Of a DNA stretch of 64,000 bases, positions 36,343 to 46,609 are shown piece after piece. The first letter of the stretch is position 1. Every line of letters starts with the position of its first letter. Location of the stretch: assembly GCA_019113245.1 (NCBI GenBank), contig DXHU01000015.1, positions 1 through 64,000 on the forward strand. The letters are read 5' to 3'. The notes beneath the pieces are model-generated. The model had not been told where the DNA came from, did not search any database, and saw only the letters and a program-made list of their open reading frames with translations. Both the position numbers and the translations under genes were made by a program. Source of the stretch: Candidatus Ornithospirochaeta avicola (GTDB taxonomy: Bacteria > Spirochaetota > Spirochaetia > Sphaerochaetales > Sphaerochaetaceae).

Positions 36343-37677
36343 ATGAAAAAAGTCACTTTTGCAATTGCCGGACTCGGATCGAGAGGACTGGATGCATACG
36401 CTGAATACCAGAAAAAACATCCTGACGAGATGGAGATAGTAGCTGTCGCGGATTTGAAAGAAGAGCGCAGAAATCTTGCGAAGAAAGAATACGGGATAAA
36501 GGATGACAGGATTTATAAAAGTGCTGAGGAAATGCTAAAGGAAAAGAGGCTTGCAGATGCCATCATAATCGCAACTCAGGATCAGGACCATGTTAGAGAG
36601 GCTTTAATGGCAATAGAAAAGGGCTATCACATACTGATGGAGAAGCCGATAAGCCCATCAAAGGATGAATGCCTTCTCCTTCTTGATAAAGCAAGAGGAT
36701 ATGACAAGAAGATTGCAGTATGCCATGTTCTCAGATACACCAGTTTCTACAGGACAATAAAAGAGATAATTGATTCAAAGCGTCTTGGCTCTGTTGTATC
36801 AATCGATGCAATAGAAGCTGTAGGATACTGGCATATGGCTCACTCATTTGTACGAGGCAACTGGAGGAATTACAATACCACAAGCCCGATGCTTATGCAG
36901 AAATCATGCCACGATATGGATATCCTAAGATATCTGACAGGAGAGAAAGCAAAGCGCATCTCATCTTCCGGATCCCTGATGTACTTTAAAAGAGAGAATG
37001 CACCGGAGGGAGCAGCTGAACGCTGCACTATATGCAAGGTAAAGGACAGCTGTCCTTTTGATGCTGAGAAAATCTATATTACAGACAGGAAAACAGGAAT
37101 AAGGCACAACAGGCAGTGGCCATGCAATGTGCTTCAGAGCAACCCGGATGAGGAGAAAATCAGGAAGGCGATTGAAATAGGCCCATATGGAAGGTGTGTC
37201 TTTCACTCAGACAACAATGTGGTGGACCACCAATGTGTTTTGATAGAATTTGAAAGCGGAGCGACTGCCACTTTCCAGATGATAGGGCTTTCAAAGGAAA
37301 ATCACAGAAGCATACACATCTTCTTTACAAACGGTGAGCTTCTTGCAGACATGCTCTCAGATGAGATTGTGATCAAGAATTTTGATGATAAAGAATATGA
37401 GAAAATTAAAATTGAGAAATCTTCCAGCGGACACCTTGGAGGGGATGAGCAGATAATGAAGGAATTCATAATGTCTGTAAATGGAGAAGGAGATGTCTCT
37501 TCTTCCCTTTCTCTCTCAATTGACAGCCACATGATGGTATTTGCCGCAGAAGAATCGCGTATTTCTGGAAAAGCTGTCTCCCTAATAGATGAATTCAAGG
37601 GTCAGGCATACAACCCGGAAGATGGAATTACTCTTGAGTGGATGGGAAGAGCTGAAGGAATAAATGAAGAGCAGTAA
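36343..37677 (+). CDS. Gfo/Idh/MocA-family oxidoreductase
   Basis: A 444-aa NAD(P)-dependent dehydrogenase. The Rossmann fold is at the N-terminus (FAIAGLGSRGLDAYAEY, then VAVADLKEERR), and MEKPISPS is the typical cofactor and catalytic lysine block (about 100-107). The C-terminal domain should bind a sugar or cyclitol. A cysteine cluster CTICKVKDSCPF (about 228-239) could bind a metal and is seen in a subset of the family. AGAGG lies before the ATG. Single gene; substrate unknown. Confidence 0.85.
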   Translation: MKKVTFAIAGLGSRGLDAYAEYQKKHPDEMEIVAVADLKEERRNLAKKEYGIKDDRIYKSAEEMLKEKRLADAIIIATQDQDHVREALMAIEKGYHILMEKPISPSKDECLLLLDKARGYDKKIAVCHVLRYTSFYRTIKEIIDSKRLGSVVSIDAIEAVGYWHMAHSFVRGNWRNYNTTSPMLMQKSCHDMDILRYLTGEKAKRISSSGSLMYFKRENAPEGAAERCTICKVKDSCPFDAEKIYITDRKTGIRHNRQWPCNVLQSNPDEEKIRKAIEIGPYGRCVFHSDNNVVDHQCVLIEFESGATATFQMIGLSKENHRSIHIFFTNGELLADMLSDEIVIKNFDDKEYEKIKIEKSSSGHLGGDEQIMKEFIMSVNGEGDVSSSLSLSIDSHMMVFAAEESRISGKAVSLIDEFKGQAYNPEDGITLEWMGRAEGINEEQ

Positions 37678-37681
37678 GGGA

Positions 37682-37710
37682 AATCCAGAGCGCACGGCTC
37701 TGGATTCATC
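37682..37710. terminator. Bidirectional terminator between the oxidoreductase gene and ftsH
   Basis: 9-bp stem AATCCAGAG/CTCTGGATT (37682-37690 with 37698-37706) with a 7-nt loop lies between convergent genes. The downstream T content on the plus strand is modest. Confidence 0.6.
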
Positions 37711-37715
37711 TTTTC

Positions 37716-39593
37716 CTATTTTCCTTTTTTCTTGAGGATTTCCATGAACTCATCCCCTGTTATCGTCTCCTTTTCAAGCAGATAGGATGCAAGCTCATCT
37801 AAAAGCTCTCTATTTTCATTAAGAATTCCTGCAGCTTTGTCATGGGCTTTTTTGACAACATCAAACACAAGTGCGTCTATTCGGCTGCTGGTGTCATCTG
37901 CACATAAAAGAGAAGTATCGCCGCCAAGATACTGATTTCTAACACTCTCAAGTGCAACCATTCCGAATTCATCAGACATGCCATAGCGGGTTATCATGGC
38001 CCTTGCAAGCTTGGTCGCTGTCTCGATATCATTGCTTGCACCCGTAGTTGCATTCTCTTCTCCAAAAACAATCTCTTCTGCAGCACGTCCTGCAGTAAGA
38101 GTTGCAATCTTGTTCAGTATCTCAGCCTTGCTCATGAGGAATTTTTCTCCCTCATCAACCTGCATCGTGTAGCCGAGTGCACCGTTGGCCCTCGGGATTA
38201 TCGTAATCTTTGTCACTGGTGCGCTGTCCGTCTGTACTGCGGCAACAAGAGCATGACCTATCTCATGATAAGCGACAATCTTCTTTTCTCTCTCAGGAAC
38301 TACCCTGCTCTTCTTCTCGGCGCCTGCAATCACTGTCTCCACGCTCTCTTCAAGATCTGATTGCGTGACAATGCTGTGTCCTCTCTTTATTGCAAGCAGT
38401 GCTCCTTCATTTATTATGTTCGCAAGCTCTGCTCCGCTTGCGCCGCTTGTAAGCCTTGCAATCTTCTCAAGATCCACATCTCGCTCCATCTTCACATCTT
38501 TTGCATGCACCTGCAGTATGGCCTTTCTTCCTTCCAGATCAGGCAGCTCCACAGGAACCCTTCTGTCAAATCTTCCTGGCCTGAGCAGAGCCGGATCAAG
38601 GCTTTCCGGGCGGTTAGTGGCAGCAAGCATGACTACTCCTTTTGCAGAGTCAAAGCCATCCATCTCGGCAAGAAGCTGATTGAGAGTCTGCTCCCTCTCA
38701 TCGTTTGAGGAAAATCCGGATGTGTCCCTCTTCTTTCCAATGGCATCAATCTCATCTATGAAAATGATGCACGGAGCCTTCTCGTTGGCCTGCTTGAAGA
38801 GGTCTCTTACCTTTGCGGCACCCATTCCTACAAACATTTCGACAAACTCGCTTCCTGATATTGAGAAGAAAGGCACCTGTGCTTCTCCTGCAACAGCTTT
38901 TGCAAGCAGTGTTTTGCCTGTTCCCGGAGGGCCAACAAGCAGTATTCCCTTTGGAAGACGAGCTCCGATTTCCCTGTATTTTTCAGGGTTGTGAAGGAAG
39001 GATACAACTTCTTTCAGGCTTTCTTTTGCCTCTTCTTCGCCGGCAACGTCTTTAAATGTTACAGCCTGATCCTCGCCCTTAACATAAATCTTCGCACCGC
39101 TTTTGCCGAACTGCATTGCGTTGCCGAAAGATCCGCCCATCTTCTTCATCATCATGCGTGAAATAAGGTTTCCGATAATCATTATGAAAACAATCGGGAG
39201 TATCCAGGAAAGAAGGAATGAGAGTATCGGGTTTGCCTGAGTCGGAATTGATGCGGCTACCTGCACCCCTTCTGTATTTCTCAGCTGTTCAAGAAGCCTT
39301 TCTCCATCCCCCGGCCATACCCCTGTGCGGAATACGATTGAACGCGTGGCTCCCTCAGGCGTTGCAAGGAACGTATATGTCTTTTCTGTCTCATCATACG
39401 CAACCTGCGTCACCTGATTTTTCTCAATCATCGAAAGAAAGTCAGTATAGCTTACATCCACAACACCGTTTCTTGATATAGATGGAACGAGAAATGCATT
39501 TAAGAGCATTATGATGATCAAAGCCACTATGTAATAATAGAGTATTGATTTCTTTGGTTTTTTTCCTTCGTTATTGTCTTTTATTTCCTGCAT
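37716..39593 (-). CDS. ftsH: ATP-dependent zinc metalloprotease FtsH
   Basis: A 625-aa membrane-anchored AAA protease. Two membrane segments (about 17-36 and 122-142) flank a periplasmic domain. Walker A GPPGTGKT is at 221-228, Walker [12 protein letters not shown] near 276-286, SRH residues in [21 protein letters not shown], and the zinc site HEIGH at 443-447. It degrades unassembled membrane proteins and short-lived regulators. AGGATG precedes the start. Monocistronic; convergent with the oxidoreductase gene, divergent from the LDH-family gene. Confidence 0.97.
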   Translation of the reverse strand: MQEIKDNNEGKKPKKSILYYYIVALIIIMLLNAFLVPSISRNGVVDVSYTDFLSMIEKNQVTQVAYDETEKTYTFLATPEGATRSIVFRTGVWPGDGERLLEQLRNTEGVQVAASIPTQANPILSFLLSWILPIVFIMIIGNLISRMMMKKMGGSFGNAMQFGKSGAKIYVKGEDQAVTFKDVAGEEEAKESLKEVVSFLHNPEKYREIGARLPKGILLVGPPGTGKTLLAKAVAGEAQVPFFSISGSEFVEMFVGMGAAKVRDLFKQANEKAPCIIFIDEIDAIGKKRDTSGFSSNDEREQTLNQLLAEMDGFDSAKGVVMLAATNRPESLDPALLRPGRFDRRVPVELPDLEGRKAILQVHAKDVKMERDVDLEKIARLTSGASGAELANIINEGALLAIKRGHSIVTQSDLEESVETVIAGAEKKSRVVPEREKKIVAYHEIGHALVAAVQTDSAPVTKITIIPRANGALGYTMQVDEGEKFLMSKAEILNKIATLTAGRAAEEIVFGEENATTGASNDIETATKLARAMITRYGMSDEFGMVALESVRNQYLGGDTSLLCADDTSSRIDALVFDVVKKAHDKAAGILNENRELLDELASYLLEKETITGDEFMEILKKKGK

Positions 39594-39718
39594 AAAAATT
39601 CATCCTGTGTAATCAATATCGCAAGAGAGAATGAATACGGCAAGAAAGGAAAATATGTATTTTCTGTGTGCTCTTTCCATTCGCCATATTATTGATTATC
39701 TTATCTGCGGAGAAAGAT

Positions 39719-40672
39719 ATGTTAATAAAAAGAACAAAAGTGGTCATAGCCGGTGCCGGCAATGTCGGAGTGACAACAGCATATTCGATTGTCAACCAGG
39801 GGCTCTGTGATGAGCTTGTCATGATTGACCTGAACAAGGAAAAGGCATATGGGGAGGTTCTTGACCTCAGTCATTCCATTTCCTTCATGAACAGGAACAT
39901 CAGAATCAAGAGCGGATCTTATGAGGACTGCTCTGATGCAGACATCGTGATAATCACGGCAAGTGCGCCTATGAGCAAGAGCGACAATGACCGTCTTCTC
40001 ATGCTCGATAAATCTATGGCTATTATAAAGAGCATTGTCACAGAAGTGATGGAAAGCGGATTTGACGGCATATTCCTTGTTGTCTCGAATCCTGTGGATA
40101 TAATGACATATTACACATATAAGCTCTCAGGACTTCCCAAGAACCAGGTAATCGGGAGCGGAACAGTGCTCGATACAGCAAGACTGAGATACTACATCGG
40201 GCAGAGAATAGATGTCGACCAAAGAAGCGTGAACGCATATGTCATGGGAGAGCATGGCGATACGGAATTCGTATCATGGAGCACAGCCACTGTTGGAGGA
40301 AAGAGCATTGAAAATGTGATTAAGGACAATAAGGATCGTCTTGGAGATGACCCTTACAACAAGATCCTTCAAGAGACAAGAGTCGGCGGATGGGAAATCC
40401 TTTCAAGAAAGGGGAACACATCTTACGGCATTGCCGGAGCCACAACAAAAATCCTCAAGGCAATATTGCAGGATGAGAATCACATCTATCCTATTTCAGT
40501 TTATCTTGATGGAGAGTACGGTGTCTCTGATGTCTACATCAGTGTTCCGACAATCATAAACAGATACGGAGCAAAAGAGATTGTCGAGCTGAAGCTCAAT
40601 GAGGAGGAGAAGGAAAGATTCCTTAAATCTGTTGAGATCCTCAAGGAAAACAACAGAAAGCTAGTCTTTTAA
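39719..40672 (+). CDS. L-lactate dehydrogenase family enzyme with atypical substrate loop
   Basis: 317 aa. The NAD site GAGNVGVTTAYSI is at 12-24. The catalytic residues are in place: DTARLR (152-157, with the D and R of the active site) and GEHGDTEF (177-184, catalytic H). The mobile loop is ASAPMSKSDNDR (81-92): the glutamine that selects pyruvate in classical LDH is M and the loop is one residue longer. It may be a lactate dehydrogenase or a 2-hydroxyacid dehydrogenase with other specificity. ATG 39719 follows GGAGAAAG; the upstream in-frame ATG at 39668 has no such site. It overlaps the convergent Nudix gene by 4 nt. Confidence 0.82.
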   Translation: MLIKRTKVVIAGAGNVGVTTAYSIVNQGLCDELVMIDLNKEKAYGEVLDLSHSISFMNRNIRIKSGSYEDCSDADIVIITASAPMSKSDNDRLLMLDKSMAIIKSIVTEVMESGFDGIFLVVSNPVDIMTYYTYKLSGLPKNQVIGSGTVLDTARLRYYIGQRIDVDQRSVNAYVMGEHGDTEFVSWSTATVGGKSIENVIKDNKDRLGDDPYNKILQETRVGGWEILSRKGNTSYGIAGATTKILKAILQDENHIYPISVYLDGEYGVSDVYISVPTIINRYGAKEIVELKLNEEEKERFLKSVEILKENNRKLVF

Positions 40673-41055
40673 AGAAGCTTCTCAATCTCATCAAGGACAA
40701 GGATGTCAGCAGGAAGCCAGTCAACGCTCCTGATTTCATCCTTTGAAAGGAATCTTGCACTCTCGTGCTCTTTAAGGCACAGATTGCCGGATATGAGAGA
40801 GCAGAGATAGCAGTGCATCTTGATATGAAAAAGAGGATAATCATATTCAACAGTCTTTATAAGCCTTTTTACTGAGATAACGCTGTCAAGCTCCTCTTTT
40901 ATCTCGCGCACAAGGGCATCTTCTGCTCTCTCGCCTTTTTCCATCTTGCCTCCCGGGAATTCCCACCCGTCCTTGAACTCTCCATATCCACGCTGGGTGG
41001 AGAACACTTTATTGTCTTTTACAATCACAGCAGCAACAACTTCAATACTCTTCAT
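40669..41055 (-). CDS. MutT-like Nudix hydrolase
   Basis: 128 aa. The Nudix box lies at about 36-58 (GGKMEKGERAEDALVREIKE, then EL), with the family G, E and REIKEE residues. The short length, the EVVAAVI start and FPGGKMEKGE fit 8-oxo-dGTP diphosphatase or (d)CTP-type MutT enzymes that clean the nucleotide pool. Its start lies inside the end of the helicase gene (14-nt overlap), so they form an operon. Confidence 0.85.
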   Translation of the reverse strand: MKSIEVVAAVIVKDNKVFSTQRGYGEFKDGWEFPGGKMEKGERAEDALVREIKEELDSVISVKRLIKTVEYDYPLFHIKMHCYLCSLISGNLCLKEHESARFLSKDEIRSVDWLPADILVLDEIEKLL

Positions 41056-43834
41056 GTGTCAAATAATCAAAGAGCTCCCCTTTGACTCTCTCCTTCATTC
41101 TAAGTCTGTATTCTATCACAGGAATTTCATCCCCTTTGTCATTTCTCATTTTTTCTTCTTTCCAGCTCTCTGGCACAACTGGGCCAAGATAATAATGCTC
41201 TGCACTGTCTGAATCATCATTTTTCTTTGCAAAGAGATACATTTTGAGTCCGTTTTTCCTGAATGAGTTTATCGCCTTTATCTCAGAGCTCTCAAGAGTC
41301 AGATTTGAGCGGCTGAACCATCTGAAGGCCTCGTCTGAATAAAATGCATCCTCATAGCTTGTTTGACAAGAGACATTCTTTTTCTCAAGAGTGACGAAAA
41401 TCGGGCAGCTTCCATCCTTGACTGTGTAGCCATATATTGTAGATGTAGAGTCCTTTTCCCAGTTAAGAAGCCTTGAAACATCCTTTCTTGTATATTTCTT
41501 GTAAAGAGTGAACGTGCTTGACTCGTCATAGCGCTCACTTACTCGAGCAATGGAGAACCTTATATACATCTCAATTTCATTTCTGAATACATTACTTTCC
41601 AAAAGAGAAGCAAACAGAGGAGATATGCTTATATACATCCCATCATCTGTAAAAAAGCTTATCCCATCATATTTTTCCCTTTCCCTCTCGCTTAAATAGC
41701 TAAGAGAGAAAAGAGAATAAAGAGATGCAAAAAGCCTTGTATCCTCTTTCTTTACTGACTTCTTTTCAATAAGAGAGCGCAAGAACTCTGCTTCTGCCTT
41801 CCTCTTTGAAGAGAGAACCCAGGAAGAGATGAATGAAAAATACTTTTCCTCAACAGGAAGAAATGAAAGACCGCACTCATCATCAGAATAGCATATGAAT
41901 TCAGACCATGATGAGAAGAGGAGGCTTTTAGAGGCACTTGTTCTTGTGATTATTACCATGGGGTCTATCGTGCCATACTTCTTGAAATCAAAGAGAGAAG
42001 GTATACGCCCTATCTTCTCTTTCAGCTTTCTATATGCATCCCTGCATTCTCTCTTTGACAGATTATGTGTATTGATTGCGCGGAAGATCTCTTCCTTTGC
42101 ACGCCTGGAGAAATGAACTGATGAAAGACCTGGAATAATGCTGTTTGCCTCCATCATGTATCTTCTGCTTTCATCCTTTGAAAAAGAAGAGCTGCCGTTC
42201 AAGGCCAGAGGAATCATATAGTTATTGTCAACATTTGCAATGAAATCAAGAATCACGACATATTCTTTCCCCTCCATCTTCCTTAATCCCCTTCCCAGCT
42301 GCTGGATGAAGATTATGGAGGATTTTGTCGGCCGGAGGAATATCACCTGATTGACTGAAGGAATGTCAACTCCCTCGTTGAAAATATCAACAGTGATTAT
42401 ATAGTCAAGCATATTGCCAGAATCAGCTTCCAGTGCATCAATTGCATCATCCTTTTCCTTCTGGCTGTTCTCGAAGCAGAGAAATTTCACTTTGAGGGCA
42501 TAATCTTCATTGAGTGTTTGCTCAAGAATCTTTCCTTCCCTTATGTCACTGACAAATATAAGCCCCTTCACGCGCGGACCTGAGCAGCCATAATACTCAG
42601 CCTGAGAAAGAACATGCTTTATGCGTTCTGGGCTTGTAAGCCTGGCAAAATCCCTTTGTTTATATGTTTCTCCGTTTATCTTCAGATCATCGATTGCATA
42701 ATAATGGAACGGACAGAGGAGATTCTGCTCAAGTGCATCCTGCAAGCGGATTTCAAGTGCGATATTGTATTTGAACAAAGAGAAGATGGATGAACTGTCA
42801 TCAGTCCTTTCAGGAGTTGCTGTCATTCCAAGGAAGAAGGAAGGGGAAAAGTAATCAAGTACCTTCTGATATGAAGATGCGGCCGCTTTATGGACTTCAT
42901 CTATTATTATCAGATCAAAATCAGAGGGACTGAATTTCTCAAGAACTTCCTTCTGGCTTAACGTCTGAACAGTTGAGAAAAGGAGGCGTGATGAATAGCA
43001 TTTGCTTTCCCCGGAAAGTATTCCTGTATCATGCTCTGCAAAAACTTTTTCAAAAACATTCACCGCCTGAGACAAGAGACGGGAGCGATGGGCTATGAAG
43101 AGCATTCTCTTTGGACTGAAATCCCGGGCAAAGAAAGCTGATGCATATGTCTTTCCTGTTCCTGTTGCAGAAATCAGAAGAGCTCTGTCAGATCCCCCTT
43201 CAATTATTCTCTTGACATTCTCAATGAACTCCAGCTGCATAATGTTTGGCTTTATAGGCTTTTCATTATCCAGCTTCTGCCTTTTAAGGGCTTTCCTGTT
43301 CTCCTCATATATTCTCTTATAGGTATCAAGATATGATGAGACATCAACCGATGATTCCCAAAGATAATTAAACTCATTAAGAACTTCATCAAAAAGTGGA
43401 TCTGCTTTTTCTGCGCTGTACTCTAAATTCCATTCCATGTTTGTCTTAAGCGCATACTGGGTGAGATTCGACGATCCTATAAGAAGGCTCATATTCTTTT
43501 CAGAAGAAAAGAGATAGCCCTTTGTATGGAAGCCAGCTCTTTTTTCTTCATTGCTCTTGAAAAGACGCACTTCAAGATTTTTAAGTCTGAGAAGGTCTTT
43601 AAGGGCAGCTGGTTCGGTCATCAGCTGATAATCTGTTGTAAGAATCTTTCCGCAGATTCCTTTCTCATCAAGCTCTTTCAAAATAAGCTTTAAAGGAGCA
43701 AGCCCGCCGGAAGTGATGAAAGCAACAGAGAAAATGTAGTATTTGCATTCAGAAAGCCTTGATTCAATCTCGGAAAGCACGCTTCTGCTTTTCTTCTGAT
43801 TGTTCAAGACAAACCTGACATCTCTCGTCTTCAT
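41042..43834 (-). CDS. PLD nuclease - SF2 helicase - DUF3427 fusion protein
   Basis: About 930 aa in three parts. An N-terminal phospholipase D-type nuclease domain has FHTKGYLF and IGSSNLT (HxK block, about 103-125). An SF2 helicase follows with SATGTGKTY (about 222-230), LIIIDEVHKA, GMTATPERTD and QQLGRGLRK. The C-terminal region is DUF3427-like, with FSRRAKEEIF and a late RLLNWEKD...YGYTV block. Such proteins resemble restriction-type DNA-processing enzymes, but the cellular role is unproven. ATG 43834 is preferred over 43906, which would place the start inside the upstream terminator. No Shine-Dalgarno sequence is present; the -10 is 6 nt upstream. Confidence 0.85.
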   Translation of the reverse strand: MKTRDVRFVLNNQKKSRSVLSEIESRLSECKYYIFSVAFITSGGLAPLKLILKELDEKGICGKILTTDYQLMTEPAALKDLLRLKNLEVRLFKSNEEKRAGFHTKGYLFSSEKNMSLLIGSSNLTQYALKTNMEWNLEYSAEKADPLFDEVLNEFNYLWESSVDVSSYLDTYKRIYEENRKALKRQKLDNEKPIKPNIMQLEFIENVKRIIEGGSDRALLISATGTGKTYASAFFARDFSPKRMLFIAHRSRLLSQAVNVFEKVFAEHDTGILSGESKCYSSRLLFSTVQTLSQKEVLEKFSPSDFDLIIIDEVHKAAASSYQKVLDYFSPSFFLGMTATPERTDDSSSIFSLFKYNIALEIRLQDALEQNLLCPFHYYAIDDLKINGETYKQRDFARLTSPERIKHVLSQAEYYGCSGPRVKGLIFVSDIREGKILEQTLNEDYALKVKFLCFENSQKEKDDAIDALEADSGNMLDYIITVDIFNEGVDIPSVNQVIFLRPTKSSIIFIQQLGRGLRKMEGKEYVVILDFIANVDNNYMIPLALNGSSSFSKDESRRYMMEANSIIPGLSSVHFSRRAKEEIFRAINTHNLSKRECRDAYRKLKEKIGRIPSLFDFKKYGTIDPMVIITRTSASKSLLFSSWSEFICYSDDECGLSFLPVEEKYFSFISSWVLSSKRKAEAEFLRSLIEKKSVKKEDTRLFASLYSLFSLSYLSEREREKYDGISFFTDDGMYISISPLFASLLESNVFRNEIEMYIRFSIARVSERYDESSTFTLYKKYTRKDVSRLLNWEKDSTSTIYGYTVKDGSCPIFVTLEKKNVSCQTSYEDAFYSDEAFRWFSRSNLTLESSEIKAINSFRKNGLKMYLFAKKNDDSDSAEHYYLGPVVPESWKEEKMRNDKGDEIPVIEYRLRMKERVKGELFDYLTHEEY

Positions 43835-43840
43835 AGGAAA

Positions 43841-43869
43841 AATGTAGCAGCTTGTCTGATAATTAACAA
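43841..43869 (-). promoter_or_regulatory. Promoter of the PLD-helicase gene
   Basis: TTGTTA (43869-43864), 17-bp spacer, TACATT (43846-43841), then 6 nt to the ATG. Leaderless start inferred. Confidence 0.55.
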
Positions 43870-43878
43870 GATCATCAG

Positions 43879-43904
43879 AAAAAAAGCCTGCCACGCGGGC
43901 AGGC
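43879..43904 (-). terminator. Terminator of the P-type ATPase gene
   Basis: 7-bp stem GCCTGCC/GGCAGGC (43904-43898 with 43892-43886), then seven T on the minus strand. Confidence 0.88.
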
Positions 43905-43910
43905 ATTAAA

Positions 43911-46562
43911 TCATGCTTTTTTCATTCTTCGCTGCACAAGCTTCTGTATCTCTACAATCGGTACGATACATGCTGCAAGAAGAAGCGAGATGAAGAATTC
44001 AAACAGCGATATATGTTCGAAGCCGAACACGCTGTTAAGGAAAGGAACATAGAGAACCAGAACAGTTAGCACAAATGCTCCTACAAGTGAGGCATAGAGG
44101 AATTTATTGTGTCCCTTGAGCGTGAATATGCTGTCTTTCATGCTCCTCATGTTGAATGAATGAATCATCTCTGCCATTGAAAGAGTCAAAAAGGCCATTG
44201 TCATTCCATCAGATGAGTTTGCAATCCTGAACACACCGTTTTCAATATACTCGCCTACAAAATATGCAATAAGAGTAATCAGAGCGCATGCACAGCCTTG
44301 GAAAATGGCATTGAAGCCGAGACTGTTGGCAAATACTCCTTCATTCTTGTCGCGAGGAGGACGGCTCATGAGATCCTTCTCTCCTGCTTCCATTCCCAGT
44401 CCTATTGCAGGGAAGCTGTCCGTAATCAGGTTGATCCATAACAGGTGGCTGGGCTTCAGAATTGTAAAACCTAAAAGCGATGCTACGAAGATTGAGAGGA
44501 CTTCTGCAAAGTTTGAGCCCAGCAGGAACTGGATTGCTTTCCTGATATTGTCATAAATCCTTCTTCCTTCTGCTACCGCACTTACGATGGTTGCAAAGTT
44601 GTCATCAGCCAGGACCATGTCAGCAACATTCTTTGTGACATCAGTTCCCGTGATTCCCATTCCAACTCCGATATCTGCATTCTTGATGGAAGGTGCATCA
44701 TTTACGCCGTCCCCTGTCATCGCAACGACCTTGCTCTGCTTCTTCCATGCATTGACTATCCTGACCTTATGCTCTGGCTGGACACGGGCATAGACACTGT
44801 ATTTTGTAATCAGGCCGCCATCCAGATCCTCATCAGAGATATTATTGAGCTCACTGCCAGTTATTGTCTGTGATGCATCAGTTATGATTCCAAGCTCCTT
44901 TGCAATTGCAACTGCTGTATCCTTATGGTCTCCTGTGATCATCACAGGGCGGATTCCTGCCTTGCGGCACTCCTCAATTGCACTCTTGACTTCAGGACGC
45001 ACCGGATCGATCATGCCGACAAGCCCGACAAATACAAGATCTTTCTCAAGTATAGCTGCACTGTACTCAGGCTCCTCATCCCATGACCGCTCTGCAGCTG
45101 CGAGAACTCTGAGAGCCTTATCTGCAAATTCCTTGTTCTTCTCAAGAATCTCTTTCTTATCCTCATCAGTGATTTCTCTGATGCTTCCATCAGAAGTGAG
45201 AATCTTTGTGCATTTTTTCAGCAGTTCATCAGGAGCACCCTTTGTATACTGGATGATTCCGTTTTCTGTCATATGAACGGTGCTCATGAGCTTTCTTACT
45301 GAATCAAACGGAGCCTCCCCGATTCTCTTCTCACTGGTCTTTTCTATTTCATTCTTGTTGATTCCCTCTTTATAGGCAAAATTGACAAGAGCACACTCTG
45401 TGGGCTCTCCTGCCGCATTGTTGTTCTCATCAAGACTGCTATCAGAACAGAGTGCCATAGCCTTTGCAATGAGAGCCTTGTCCGGAGAATAATAATCTAC
45501 AACAGTCATCTTATTCTGAGTAAGGGTACCTGTCTTATCTGAGCATATTATCTGCGTACAGCCCAGGGTCTCAACTGCTGTCAGCTTGCGGATTATGGCC
45601 TTGTTTCGGCTCATCTTGGTCACTCCGATTGAAAGAACGATTGTAACAACAGCCGCAAGCCCTTCAGGAATTGCAGCAACAGCAAGCGATATTGCTATCA
45701 TGAAGGTATCGAGGATACCGGAAATTCCTACGCTGCCCATAATTGCCATTCTGATAAAATCAATGACAAATATAACGACACAGATTCCAAGCACCAGATA
45801 TGTCAGTATCTTTGAAAGCTGATTGAGCTTTATCTGAAGCGGAGTCTCCTCCTTCTGAGCAGAATCAAGGGCGGATGCAATCTTTCCCATCTCGGTATTC
45901 ATGGCAGTATCTGTGATTACAGCCTTTGCCCTGCCGTATACGACAGTGGAGCCCATATATACCATGTTTGACCTGTCTCCAAGAGGGACATCTCCGTTTT
46001 CTCCTGCCTTAAGGGTATCTGTATGCTTTTCAGATGGAACAGACTCTCCTGTAAGAGCAGCCTCCTCGACTTTCAGCGATGCAGCCTCAAGTATTCTTCC
46101 ATCTGCAGGCACGCTGTCTCCTGCTTCCAGAACCACTATGTCTCCAGGAACAAGCTCATCGCTTTCAACTGGGTGCATGAAGCCATCCCTTATTACCTTG
46201 CTCTGAGCCTTCGACATATTCTGCAGCGCCTCGATTGCGGCCTCTGCCTTTGCCTCCTGGACAACACCTAAAACGGCATTGAGAAGAACAACCACAAGAA
46301 TTATGATTGCATCAGTGTATTCAACTTCTCCCTGTATTGCACTTGTGACGACAGATAGAACAGCCGCTATCATGAGGATGATGAGCATCGGCTCTGTCAG
46401 CTCAGAAAAGAATTTCTTTATGATGCTTTCTTTCTTGCCTTCTTTGAGCTTGTTAGGCCCGTATTTTTCAAGTCTTGCCTTTGCCTCTTCCTTTCCTAGT
46501 CCATTTGCGCTAGTGGAAAGAGAGGAAAGAACATTTTCAGTATCGCTAAGATACGGTTTCAT
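43911..46562 (-). CDS. Calcium-translocating P-type ATPase (SERCA/PMCA-like, P2)
   Basis: An 883-aa inner-membrane cation pump. TGES (171-174) is in the actuator domain, AIPEGL (297-302) in membrane segment 4 supplies a cation site, and CSDKTGTLTQN (340-350) holds the phosphorylated aspartate. TGDGVNDAP is in the hinge. About ten membrane helices are present. The PEGL motif with NAD..T late helices fits Ca2+ export. GGAG precedes the ATG. It is downstream of the glycerophosphodiesterase gene with a 47-nt gap. Confidence 0.92.
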   Translation of the reverse strand: MKPYLSDTENVLSSLSTSANGLGKEEAKARLEKYGPNKLKEGKKESIIKKFFSELTEPMLIILMIAAVLSVVTSAIQGEVEYTDAIIILVVVLLNAVLGVVQEAKAEAAIEALQNMSKAQSKVIRDGFMHPVESDELVPGDIVVLEAGDSVPADGRILEAASLKVEEAALTGESVPSEKHTDTLKAGENGDVPLGDRSNMVYMGSTVVYGRAKAVITDTAMNTEMGKIASALDSAQKEETPLQIKLNQLSKILTYLVLGICVVIFVIDFIRMAIMGSVGISGILDTFMIAISLAVAAIPEGLAAVVTIVLSIGVTKMSRNKAIIRKLTAVETLGCTQIICSDKTGTLTQNKMTVVDYYSPDKALIAKAMALCSDSSLDENNNAAGEPTECALVNFAYKEGINKNEIEKTSEKRIGEAPFDSVRKLMSTVHMTENGIIQYTKGAPDELLKKCTKILTSDGSIREITDEDKKEILEKNKEFADKALRVLAAAERSWDEEPEYSAAILEKDLVFVGLVGMIDPVRPEVKSAIEECRKAGIRPVMITGDHKDTAVAIAKELGIITDASQTITGSELNNISDEDLDGGLITKYSVYARVQPEHKVRIVNAWKKQSKVVAMTGDGVNDAPSIKNADIGVGMGITGTDVTKNVADMVLADDNFATIVSAVAEGRRIYDNIRKAIQFLLGSNFAEVLSIFVASLLGFTILKPSHLLWINLITDSFPAIGLGMEAGEKDLMSRPPRDKNEGVFANSLGFNAIFQGCACALITLIAYFVGEYIENGVFRIANSSDGMTMAFLTLSMAEMIHSFNMRSMKDSIFTLKGHNKFLYASLVGAFVLTVLVLYVPFLNSVFGFEHISLFEFFISLLLAACIVPIVEIQKLVQRRMKKA

Positions 46563-46609
46563 CAGTTTTCTCCAACAAATTAAGATTAGCTATTCAAATA
46601 TACAGGATT

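Noticed and set aside
38361-38994. Several 104-115-codon plus-strand frames
   Set aside because: Antisense to the AAA and protease domains of ftsH.
43834-43906. Upstream start for the PLD-helicase protein
   Set aside because: It begins at the P-type ATPase terminator and precedes the predicted promoter; the extra N-terminal 24 residues look non-native.
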